In this document: positions 31,701 to 43,700 of the stretch, in pieces
Numbering within the stretch: the first letter of the stretch is position 1
How the letters are laid out: the number at the start of each line of letters is the position of its first letter
Assembly: GCA_008330645.1 (NCBI GenBank)
Contig: VLTN01000005.1
Span: 1 to 64,000, forward strand
Source of the DNA: Cafeteria roenbergensis
Taxonomy: Eukaryota > Sar > Bigyra > Bicosoecida > Cafeteriaceae
Direction: 5' to 3'
Length of the DNA stretch: 64,000 nucleotides
Position numbers and translations under genes: made by a program
Notes under the pieces: generated by a model
Seen by the model: only the letters and a program-made list of their open reading frames with translations
Database searches by the model: none
What the model was told of the DNA's origin: nothing

Positions 31701-34700
31701 GCTCGGCCGCACCCTCCCCGCCCCACGGGTCATGCAGAAGAGGCGCTGTTGCCTTGGTGAGGAGCTCCGGACGAGCCAGGGCTGCGGCTGCCGGGGCGGC
31801 CTCGCCGTCTGCCGCATCATCGCTCCCGAAGAGAAGGCACCCGAGCGCGGGGCCCTTGCGCGTCGCTTTGTCCTTGCCCTCATCGACGCGACCGAGCCCC
31901 GCGTCAGCCGCGGCGCTTTGCTCACCAGAGGGACCACCGACGACAGGGTCGCTTGCACTGCTGGAGGCGAGGCGCGCCACGCTCGAGAGGTGATTCGTGA
32001 CCGACGCTCCGCCGCAGGGCTCTGCCGCAATCACGGTCGGGTTCATGGCGGCGGCGTCGATACGGCCCATGCTGTCGCGGGCGAGCAGCGCCAAGGACTG
32101 CGACGGGGCGCTGGAGCGCGCAGAGACCTTGAACAGCTGTCGCATCGCCGCACTCATGGCGTCCCCGTCACCCGACGGGAGCCCGAGCAAGCCCCCAGAG
32201 GTCATAGCCGATCCTAGAGCAAGAGCCGCCTCTGCTGAGAACGCCGACGCCGCCGCAACTACGACAGGCTTGATGTCCCAGGCCTGCTCGGTGAGCAGCA
32301 TGGCAAGGTCGGACACAACCCGCTGCGCGCGGCCGGCGTCTGTCATGAGAGAGGCAACAACGGCGCTCACAGCGGCAAGCGAGCGCTGCTGCGTCGTGGG
32401 CATGCGGCCAGCCTCCGCGGCGCCGCCGCTGCCGTCACCATCGCTGCCGCGCGCAGGCGCAGCGACCAAGGCCTCTTCGTCCTCGCCGCCCGCCATGTCC
32501 TCCACGGCACGCGCAATGCCGGTCACGCACTCCCCGAGCACGGCGGACGCGCCGCCCTCGTCCTTGCCCACACACAGGAGCACGAAGCGGAGCGCTGACA
32601 CGAGGGACGCGACGTCAGCCCTGAGGAACTCCAGCGGTGGTGCCTTGGCGTCGCACGTCGCCGCACTCCCAGCTGATGGGCTTGCTCCTTGCTCGGCGGC
32701 AGCGTCGGCATCTGGCACGATATTTGCGTCTCCGGAAGCAGTGGCACCAGCAGCGCCAGCAGCACCAGCTGCCGAAGCAGCACGGGCTGCCGAAGCAGCA
32801 CCTCCACCTGCGGCACTGGAGGCCGTATCGGGAGCGAGGCTGCGAGGTGGAGCCGCCGTGGGCGCCGAGCACTCGGCTTCCTCGACGGCCACGCGGCCGG
32901 TGTTGACGCCGCCCTTGGCTGCAGACGCGAAGAGGAGGTCCTCGGTCGAGCAGCCGGGCGGCCCGGAGCGAGGCCCACTGGCGCTGGCTCCAGCCACCAG
33001 CCCTGCGTGTCCGTTGGGGCGGAGCCTGAGGAGGCGGTCAAGTGTGCCGGGCTTGGACAGGTCGAAGCCCGCAGCTGCGAGTTCAGAGGCAGCTTCGCCG
33101 CTGGTCGCCGCCTGAACGAGAGCGCTGATGATCCCACCGCCCATCATCTCTTCACGGATCGCGGCGCTCAGCCACGAGGCCCAAGGCGATTCAGGCAGCT
33201 CCGGGTCTGCCATTTCTGTTTCGACCCAGCCCGTCGGCCCTTCCGCCGCCCCGGAATAGGCGGCTTCATCCAGGGCCGCGTCGGCCGGCGGAGCGGCGGA
33301 ACCGCTCTCGGGCGAAACCGGCTCTGGGGCCGAAGCGCAGGCAATGACAATTTCCAGCAGGGCGCTCGCCATCGCGCTTCCATGGGGCGACGAGGACGAC
33401 ATCGTCGAGCCCGCAGCCGGGGAGAGCAGCGCCGAGGCGGTCGATGCGAACACTCCCAGGGCGGAAGAGGTCACGCATCCGCAGAGCTGAGGGGCGCGCT
33501 GCAGTGCGGTCGCAAGACCCATGGCCACAGAGACCGCGGTCGCGGTAACGGTGAGCTTTGACGCGCAGTGGAACTCGAGCGCCGCCGCCACTTGCCCGAG
33601 AAGGTGAAGGCGAGCCGCGGGCGGGAAGTCTAGCGCCGACAATTCGCCCGCCGCGGCAGCCCCTCCCGCGCCGCTGTGCGAGACACTGAGCAACAGCGCC
33701 GACACGAGGCGGTCCATAGCTCCCTCAATGGCAGACATGGGCGCGGCCCAGGGCGCAAGCGATGCGAGGACGGAGGCGGAGTGCAAGGACTTACTTGCCA
33801 CAGCCCCGGCCTCGGCAACGCGTGCGCGGGCCTCCAGGGTCATTGAGAGGAGCCAGGCAAGGCTGGGAGTCCACGGAACCATGCGGTAGGCCTTCCGGGC
33901 GTGGTTATGGAGGCCCGGCCCCGCCAGAATCACTGCGCCGTTTGGCTCAGGCAGCGGAGCTCCGTCTTGGGTGGCGGAGGAGATCGCGCCAAGCGTGGCA
34001 CATGCCTGGATCACGTCGAGCCCGCGTGCGTAGAGCGCTGCGGTGTCGGGAGAGAAGATTGGGATGCGAAGCAGGTAGCCCAAGATGCTCGACACTGCCG
34101 AGGCAGACAGCCGCTGCGATGCCATTTCAGCAACCTCAAGTGCGGCCTTGGCTTCCTTGACGGTGGTCGCGGCGGGCACGCTGCGCTTCGGTGCGGAGGG
34201 GGCTGATGCCAGTCGCATCAGCGGCGGCGCAGCTAGAGACGCTTCGTCGTCACTGTCAGGCACGGAGACGAGCCGATGCTTGGCGTTCCGAACAGCGGCC
34301 GCCGCGGCACTGGCTGCCATGTTGGCTGCAGCGGTGTCCGAAGGTGTGGCGGACGCCACGGAGATGGCCACGAGGTCAAGAAGCGCGGTCTCGAGGGGCG
34401 GGCGGCCTCCGCGGACGGAAAGGGCTTCCAGCGCAGCTTTGCGGACTGCAGCGCGCGCAGCAGCAGCCTGCGGCGGGCGGGCGACGACTGAAATCACCGC
34501 CACTGCCTCGCGGCGCACGAACGGCTCTGAGCACTTGCCGATGAGCCGCACGGCATCGGCAAGGGCGCCGGTGTCCACAAGCGCCCTGCGCACGGCAGCG
34601 AAGCCTGCAATGGCGGCGGTGCGACGCACGAGCCGAGCGCAAAGCACAAACAGGCCTTGCTCAGCAGAGGCTGCACCTGCGGATCCGGCGGCGGAGCGCG

Positions 34701-34745
34701 ACGGAGACGAGTCGGAGCGCGCAAGCCCGAGCTGTGCGTCGTCAG

Positions 34746-34783
<38 letters not shown>

Positions 34784-37700
34784 GAGCCAGCCGCTGCGAG
34801 AGCGGACGCGACAGTGCGACCAGCAGGCTCCATGGGCGGCCTGCCCATGTCAGCCAGGGCCGGGCCAGATGCGGCAGCGGCCAGGCGCTCGCGGAGGAGG
34901 GCGAAGAGTCCTTGCAGCGCGGCGTCGACAGACGAAACATCACCGATCTTGCCCCAGTCGGCATCGGCGCGGCGGGCCGGGCCGTCCACATCGTCCCTTG
35001 CAGAGTCCGAGGTTGCTGCAAGCAACGCGCGTCCGACAGCAGCACTGGACGGGTCTGCCGAGAGCGAGCGGGTGAGCGCCGGAGCTGCGAACTCGTCGCT
35101 GTCCGACCGCGGATGGGAGGCTTCGGACACGGATGCCGCCGACGAGGCGGCTGCCGCGGCAGCGCTTGAGGCGACGGCTGGCTTGGTGGGGCTCGCGGCT
35201 CCAAATACGCCGGGCTGTGACATGGCAAGAGCGGCGAGGAGCTCGTCGTCGTCCTCCTCGGCGAAGCTGCGGAGCGACCCAAGGGCAGCGTGCTGCTCCT
35301 CAGCCTCGGCTTCGTCGGCAGCAGCATTAAGCACTGCGGCGCCGCGCGCGGCCCGGATGCCGTCGTCCACGGCAGTGTTCAGCAGCGCGAGCCCCCACGC
35401 CAGCAGGTCGGCTTGCTTGCGGTGCCGCGCGATGCGAATCACGTCGACGAGAGAGCGGCACACGGGGTGCGCCAGTACGCTGGAGGCATCGGGCGGAGGG
35501 GGCACGGCCGAAAAGACGGCCTTGTTCACCATCGCGAGCGCCTCGACGAGCCTGCTCTGCGAGGCCATGCGACCTGGTCGCATGGACAGCTGCGGCGAGC
35601 TGCAGTGCTTCGAAAGCAGGCGCGCTGCGAAGGAGGCCGAAGGGACTGCGCTTCCAGACACGGATGACGCTGCCGAAGCAGAGGCTGCCGCCATGGCCTC
35701 CGAGCGGGCCCGGCCTGCGAGCGCCACGGACACCACTGCGATGGAGTCACGGCGAACTTCCTCCGAGCAGCACAAGTCTGACACCAGCATGCTTTCCAGC
35801 AGAGACTCGGCGGCAGGGGCAGCAGCAGCAAGGCCGCTCGCCACCGCCGCTCGGCATGCGGCAGGCCCAGAGAGCGCGGCCGCAAGCAGCGACAAGGACG
35901 TCTCGGCAGCCCTCGCCGAGGCGGCAGGGTCGACAAGCGCCGTGGAGCGTTCTGCCTCATCAGAGTCCGACGCGTCTGCATCGATACGCCTCAGCTCAGC
36001 CGTGAGGCGATCGACGACGACGGCTGCAGCCATGTGCTCAACAGCGGCGTCTCGCACCAGCACCTGGTGCGCCTTGCCAACACGCTTGAGTGCACTGCTG
36101 AGCGGGTGGGTGTTGGGCACGTCAGCAAGGCTCCTCACCCCCGTGAAGCCAGCCATTCGCCCCTCTGGTCCCTGGGCGGCTCGGAGCAGCGCCAGCGCTG
36201 ACGAACGCAGCGCCTCCTGCGCTGCACGCTTAGTCTCCTCCGCGTCCAGCAAGGCCGACACGGCCTGCCGGTGCGCTTGACGGAGCGACTGCTCCGTGAT
36301 GCCGCTTGCCTCGCCCTTGGGGGCCAAGGTCCCGCCCGCGCCGCTTGCTGCGGTGAGACGCGACTCGGCCTGCTCCGCGAGGCTGCTGCTGGCAGCGGCC
36401 ATGCCGCGCAAGCCGCAAGGAGAGAGGCTGAAGGCGATCGTGACTCCCTTTTGGCGGCACGCAGCTGCAAGCGAGCCGGAGATGCGCACGTATCGGCCGT
36501 AGACAGGCTCTGCCACACCACGAGCCGTGCCAGCATCGCACGAGACGAGCGCTCTGGCACCAGACAACGAAGCTGGAGCTGCGCTTCCCCCCTCGATGGC
36601 GCGCCGAAGCGTCGATGGAGGGCAATACGCCGGGCCGCCACTGCCGTTCGAGGACAGCTGCAGCTCGTCGGGCCGCTGCGGCATCAGCTCCGGGTGCTGC
36701 ACCAGCGAAATTCGCTTGTCCCCGCCACGCGCATGCGGCGACGGTGAAAAGGTGGCGGTGGCCACTCGGACGGCCGCCGAGTCGGGAGCTCTCACCGGCG
36801 GCCCGAGCGAGCCGAGCGAGAGGTGCAGCGTCTTTATGGCCATTCCAGGCAGGCTGAACCACACCATGGGGTAGACGGGCTCGCCTCCGCCCACGTCTGT
36901 CAGCACAGTTGTCAGTGCCAACGACTCGAACGAAGACGAGCATAGCTCGTCGCTGTACGCGATCGTGCCGTGCGAGATCGTGCGCGCATCAGCGTCGAAC
37001 TCCAGGACAAGCACATCCCTGGCACGCCTGGCCTGCTGGCACTTCGTCGGCAGCTCGCCCTTGTGGAACCACTTCCCGCCCCTCATGTTCACCAGCCAAG
37101 TCCCTGACGATTGTGCTTGCGACGAGCTCAAGAGGTTCATGCGATTTGACTCGCTGCAGGTCGCGAGCGCTCGGGCAGTTCCGAAGCCGACGTGCGGAGA
37201 CGTCCGGGCCGTCGAAGAGGAATCCATGCCAGCAGCGCTCTCGGACTGCTCGACAACAGCCCAGCGAAGCTTGCCCGTTCGGTGCAAGGGCAGCCGCATC
37301 GCTGCGTACGAGAGCTTGAAGTAGCTGCGGGCCCAAGGGCCCGGCTTGTTTACCCGCGAGTCAGTGGCCGAGCGCGACTCGGGCAGGTCCTTGTACATCT
37401 GACCTGTGCACACTCCGGAGCTCAAAAACGGCACGGACTCGTCGGGGGTAGGCAGCTCCATCGGCGTGCCTTGGGCTGCCGGCTCCGAGGCACTGGCATG
37501 CGAGCTTGCAGCTGCAGCTGCGGCCCCTACATCCGCTGCAGTGGCCAAGGGCTTCAACGACGCCTGGGAGGCGTCGGCAGACGCCAGAGACGGCGGGCCA
37601 CCGACACCCCCAGCGGAGGCGGAGGCGGCGCCTGAAGCATCAACAGGGCCGACGGCATTCTCGCCCCACGACGGAAGGAGAGCCATTGGGCCTTGACGCT

Positions 37701-40700
37701 CGGACACGCTTGGCCTGGCCTGGAAAACGTCCACCACGAGCTGCGCAACGAGGGCCTCGAACCGGCCGGCTGCGGCCCCTGTGCCAGTGGCTTCGGTGCT
37801 CTCCCCCATGCGCGCCAGCGCATCTATGATGGCCTGCTTGCCCCTCGACGGGCTTCGCGCTTTGCCGCCGGATCCCTTCAGCTGTGAATTGCCCTTCGGC
37901 TTCGGCGGTGGTGAATGCGGAGACCCCGGAAAGGCAGCCGCGTTCGAGCCGGCAGCCCAGCAGCTGGAGTCGGAACTGAGCCCTCGCAGCACTGCGACCA
38001 GGTTCACGCCGGAGATTTCGCATTCCGTGCCCAGGTCGACCCAAACCGATGTTGGAGATGTTGACAGGTCGATCTCAGCCGTGACGGCGCCGGCGCGAAC
38101 GGCCATGTCCAAACCGGCCAGCCTTGCCGGCGACGCTTTGCCCAGCGCAATCTCCGACGCAGCCTCGCGAGGCAGCGGAGACATGGCAACGCCGGACGGA
38201 TCGCCCAATGCCCGCGCCTCGCTCAGCTGCGCGGAGCGGCGGGTGTTGCCGAGGAGCACGGCGCTGCCGCCGCGCCGCTCAATCGAGCCCGGCAACAGCG
38301 CGCGGTCACTGAGGCCGCAAAGCACGGCCAGCGCCACCTGCGCCGGGTCGGCAGCCGCGGCCTCCGACGCCCTGGTCCCTGCTTGAGCCGCACATCGGAG
38401 AAGCTTGCTCACCATCGCCGCGGTGGCGCCCGCACTGACCGCTGCATCTCCGTCCGCTGCGGCGGCTGTCGGTCTGGCATCCAGGGAGAGCCCGCGGCCC
38501 ATGCCCGCGGCAAAGACGCGGGCAAGGCAGGTCATCGCCACGCTGGAGCCCACTGACATCGGATCTTCGACCGCCCGAAGGAACGACCCAGCTGCTGCCG
38601 AGGCCACGATTGACGCGACTCCCGGAACGGCCTCCCGCACGACCTCTTCAAGCGCGTCGGCAACTGCGGTGGAGTCCTCGACGCTGGTTGACTTGCGGAG
38701 CAAGGCGTCCACAGCTGCAGCCCACCCCAAGCGAGGTTGGAGCTTTGCGCCCTCGCCGGACAAGGCCAGCGCCCGGGCGTTGCTAGACATGGCGCCAACG
38801 CGACGCATCAAGGCCAGGGCGAGCCCTCGCGACCCCGGAGCAAGCTGAGAGAGCGGGGCTGGCTCGAGCAGGCTGGTCCACAGCGCGTGAGCGAGCGCCG
38901 GCTGACGCAAACGAGAGGCGTCCAGGGCAATGGTCGCCACCTGCTTCGCGCTCGACCCCCAAAATACCCGCTTGTCGCTGCTGAGGTCGCCTGCAATGCC
39001 GTCCACCTCCAGCTCGACGTGACTCACATCGGGGCCTTGACCGTCCACCAGCCCCTCAAGAACGACGCGGAGGTCGAAGCAGGGCTGCGACGCGAGGTCA
39101 GCTTCGCAGGTGCCGTCCTCGGTGGGCACGCGGTGCAGCACGACCTCTGCGCCAGTCTGGCTGAGCGGGACCTGGCAGCCCAGCACTCGGTCGGGCACGG
39201 CAGCGGGGGCTCTGGCCGAACCGCCCGCGCCGCTGTCGGCCCCGTCAGCCGGGGACGGTGGCCCTGGGCCAAACGGAGGGGGGGCCGGGAAACAGCAAGC
39301 TCTGCTGACCAGCTGGAGGGTGTGCACAGTTGCCGGGAGCACGAGCACGCTGGTCCGGAAGTGGCCGTGGCAGTCGAGGGCCGGGGCGTCGGAAACTGAC
39401 CAGGCCGGTCCGGCAGCACCCTCAAGCACCGAGACGGCGCCGCCAGCAACCACGGTTGCCGAGGGCGGCGCGCCGAAGAGCTGAAGCGCGTCAAGCAGGG
39501 GCATGTGCTGCCATTTCTGGCTGACCTTCCGCTGGCTCTCGATCGCTGTCGCAGACGCTCTGCGGGCCAGGCCAAGCAGCCGCTGGCTCAGAGGCACGGG
39601 CCAGAGGCGCGGCTCCACGATCGAGCCGACCCAGGACAGGCCTTCTGCGTCCGCTCCCACGACCAGCTGCGCCACAGGGGCTGCAGCTCTTGCGCGCGCG
39701 GCCTGGGGGCCTTCGTCGTCGCTGCCCTCGGCGTCCGCCTCTGCGTCTGCCTGGGCGGAGCCGGCTGCCGCAACGGCAGCTGACGCGGATGTCCCAGCGC
39801 TCGCGGCAGAGGACGCAGCGGCTGCGGCAGCGGCGGTGGCGCCACTGTCGCTGGCATGGTGAGCGCCAGCAGCTGCGGCACCGTCGGCCTCGCCACTGCC
39901 GAATCCAGGCGGCGGCGTTGACGCTGCGTTGCCCATGCGGACGAGCCGCATCGGCCCGGCAAAAATCGTTCCTGATTCGCTAGAGGTCGGCGTGAACTTG
40001 CCGCTGCCGGACTTGCGCGTCGCGGTCAGCTTGACGCTCGCCTCCGACACCAGTGCCTCGGACCCGTCCTCGTTCTTGCGGAAAATCTTAAACGCGAGCT
40101 GCTCGCTCGAGCCGGTGGCCTTCCGGACGCCGTCGCGAACGACGAACTTGGGCCAGGCTGGGAGAGGACCATCTTTCTCCGAGTAGGCCACCTCGTGGCC
40201 AGCCAGCACCCCATTCTCGTTCGCGAAGAGGTCCAGCAACACCTTTTTGCTGAGACCGTGAACCCGCCACCTGCCAGAGCAGTCCTGCGGAGCCGGCAAC
40301 TCGGAGATCGATGCTCCGTGGCTCGTCGCCCCCCACGGCACGAGCAGCTTGCCGACGCAGCGATGCGGAGCTGCGAACGTTTTCCCGTTCAGCGCCACAG
40401 CAAGCTCCCCGGAACAGACCACGGCGGACACGTGCGTCCACGCGAGGCGGCGCAGCGTGCCATCGCCCCCCTCGGTGCCGACCACGAGGATGCGTTCGCG
40501 AGCCGTGCCGTCGCTGGACTTGAGCGACGTGCGCGCAACCACAAAGACGTGACCGGATTTGGTCGCGAACATCCTCAGGACGCTGTCGCCCTGCACTTGC
40601 GGGAGCAGAGGGCTCCCAGCGCCGTGCGGGACCGACGGCTGGTGGACCGAGGCGATGGGGAAGACCTCAGGCGCCGGCACCGCCGCCGCACCCACCGCAA

Positions 40701-43700
40701 TGGGCACCGAGGCGCGGATCTCCTTGCCGTCCCGAACAACCCGAAGCTCGAAGGAGCCGGGAGCGTCGGGCACCTTGTCTGCCTCTACGGTGATCCGGCC
40801 GGCGTCCAGAAGACTAGCCGAGAGGGGGATGGACGCAAGAACGGCCGCGTCGGCTAGCACGGGAGCGGCATCGGCGGGCACCAGGGCGAGCGTGTCGCGA
40901 TGCTCCGTGGACGGGCTCTGGGACTTGACGCTGTCCTCACGCGCCGCCGTGGATTTTGCAAGAAAGTCCATGTCCAGGACCGAGACCTCAAAGGCAGTGC
41001 CCGGGGCCACGCGGCGGGGAGCCAGGATGACCACTTCGGGGCGAGCGGGCGGGCGCTCTGCCCCAGCGGTTGCGGCTGCCTCCTCCGGCCGCCCCGACCG
41101 GACGTCTCCACCGGCAGTGCTCCACGGCATCTCCCAGTCAGGCCGCACCCAGGCGTCCAGGGTGAAGCTCTTGGGGCGAGAGGGCGAGTCCGGGAGCGCT
41201 GCGACGATGGCAGACGGGCCGGTGGCCTTGGACATGTCGCACGCTGACCAGGTGGGGACGCGGTTCCTGCGAAGCCCAACCTTGGCCGACGCTACCACGC
41301 GGATGCGCGTCGGCGCGGACACCCCACTGAACTTGACGTCGAAGACGAGCGGCCGGCTATCAGGCGTGGCATGCGGAGCACCGGGTGTGCCGGTCCACTT
41401 GAGGGTGGAGCCGCAGAGGCCGTTGACCGTGCCTGCGAGCTTCAGGTTGCCGCGCGGCGGGCTCAGCATGGAGCGCATCAGCAGGGGCTGCGAGTCCACG
41501 AGCTGCAGCATGGCCGCCAGTCTTTCGGGCCCGAGCCCAGCTCGCGCGAGGTGGGGCCGAGCGCTCCCGCTTGAGCCCGGTCCAGCGGCTGCGGCGGCGG
41601 CCTGCTGCATCGCCGCAATCGCCTCGTCCTGAGCGCGCAGGCGCGACGCGGCCGCGATGGCTCCGAGTTGCACCGACGCTCGGCCGCTCGGCTTCGCGAC
41701 ACGAAGCGCAATCGGATAAAATTCTGCCGCAGCGTCGAAGACTCCGGCTGCAGCTGACAGCACTTTTCCGGCAACGACACCCGGCGCGGGGGCAAACGTG
41801 CCAACGACTCTCGCGGCCTCCGGGTCGGCGAGCGAGACGAGTGCTGTAGCGCCGTTCTCCGCCACAACGAGGGAGCCCCAGACAGTGCCCGCGACGGAGC
41901 CACCGACACCCTTCTCGCTTGAGGGCTCAAGAGCAACCACCGCCACCACCTTCGCCCCCTTGGACCACCCCTTGGGGAGGGGCACACTCTGCGTCCGCAG
42001 GCCGGTCGCGTCGATGGAGACCCGCGGGTCTCCCACCGTGTGGGCTGCGGCTGGCCGCTCGACGCTGCGACGCTCCACCCAGGCAACCGTCACGTCCGAG
42101 GCCGGGTCGTCGCGGGCCACCACCAGCGCGCCAGCACCACAGACGGCGCAGGCGGCGGCGACTGCGCCCGCTCCGGCCACGGGGGCCACGTCGATGGCCG
42201 TTACTGTGCCGCGGCTGGCCGGGTCCGCCGACGACAGCGACATGGGCGGAATCGGCCACATGGGGGTTGCAAGGGGCTCTTCGCCGCCTTCGGCGGCAGC
42301 GGCAGCGGCAGCGGCAGCGGCCGGCTGCTTGGGCGCAATCGCCCCGGCCAGCTTCACGCCCCGCAAGGAGGAGGCCTGGCGCTCGAAGAGCTGGATGGCG
42401 GCACCCGCGCCGCCTTCCCTCTCGACCACAACTGCCGTGAGCATGCCCGCATCTGTCGCGTCGGGGCCGCGCAGCGGCACCTTGACGGCTTCCTTGGTTG
42501 CCGCCTCCGCAGACCGGCCTGCCGCCTCTGCCGCGGCCTTGCGGGCTTCACGGCGCTTCAGGGCCAGCCGCTTGAGCGGTCCTGCCGCTTGGCGGCGCAC
42601 CAAGCAGAGCGAACCGAAAGCCACGTGCGAAAATCTGGATCCGGGCGCGCCGGGGGCGTGCGCGACGATGGCCCAGCCGCCACCGCCGTCCGCTTCGGAG
42701 GGAGGCGCAGCCGGGGCGCTGCTCGAGGTGTCGCGACGCAGGAAGCGAACGAGCCTGCCTTTGAGGGTTCCCCTGATCACGCGGCACACCTGCCCCGGGA
42801 TGCTAGGCTGCAGGGGGGCGAGGTGCTCAGTGGATACCAGCGCGTCCCCCGCCTCCGGGCCTTCGGGCTCGTCGTCGAGCTCGAAGAAGAGCTTCACCTG
42901 GGCCGCGGGCGTGTCGGCCGAGAGCATATGGTCCACAGCCAGGGCTGCCGCGGTGTCCGCATACTCGCCCCCGACCGCCTGCACTCGCAACCCTGCTGTG
43001 ACCCAGTCCACCCAGATGGGCGATGCGTCGGTGGCAGGGAAGGCTGGCAGCTCCTCCGCAGCAAGGAACGCCTCCCACTCGGCAGCAGAGCCGCAAGCGG
43101 AAGGCGAACCCTCCTCCGGACCCGTCGCCGCCGCAGCATCGCCCGGCGCTGCAGCCGCGCCAACAGATGCGGCAGAGGCAGCAGCAGGCGCAGGCGCCTT
43201 GGCGCCAGCTGCGGCGTCGCCGGAGGGTGCGGCGCCCGAGTCAGCAGCAGCTTCCAGCGCCTTCGCAACCAAGGCCGCTGCCGCCTTGTGGGGACTCGAG
43301 CCACGCGTCGCCGCCTTGGCCAGGCGCTGAATCGCCGCACGGGCAGCCGCTCGGGCCGCGTCGCGAGCACGCTGGCTCGTCGAGTCCATCGGAACGGCAG
43401 CAGCCACGCGGAGCCCCGGGACCCCGGCGCCAGCCAGGGTGCTCCCCGCTTCCGGCGAGACGTCCGTGGATGTGGCAAGCAGCCGCGCCTGTGCCCGCGC
43501 TGCCGTTGCTGCTGCCTCTGCCTCTGCCGCCACGAATGCGGCAGAAACGCCTCGCTCAGGGTCGAACGCCACGTTGCCGTCGGGGCCGAGCGAAGCCGCA
43601 ACCGCCGCCGCCTTGGACTCGGCCGCCAGGGCAGCCGCCTCTGCAGAGACCACGCCGTCTCCCGTGAGCGGGTTGAACGCGAACAGGGAGGTGGGGATTC

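Noticed and set aside
34085-36280. Long plus-strand frame of 731 codons, one of many antisense to the BIRC6-like gene
   Set aside because: Shadow of the real frame; no domain, Ser/Arg/Ala-biased like the other antisense frames.
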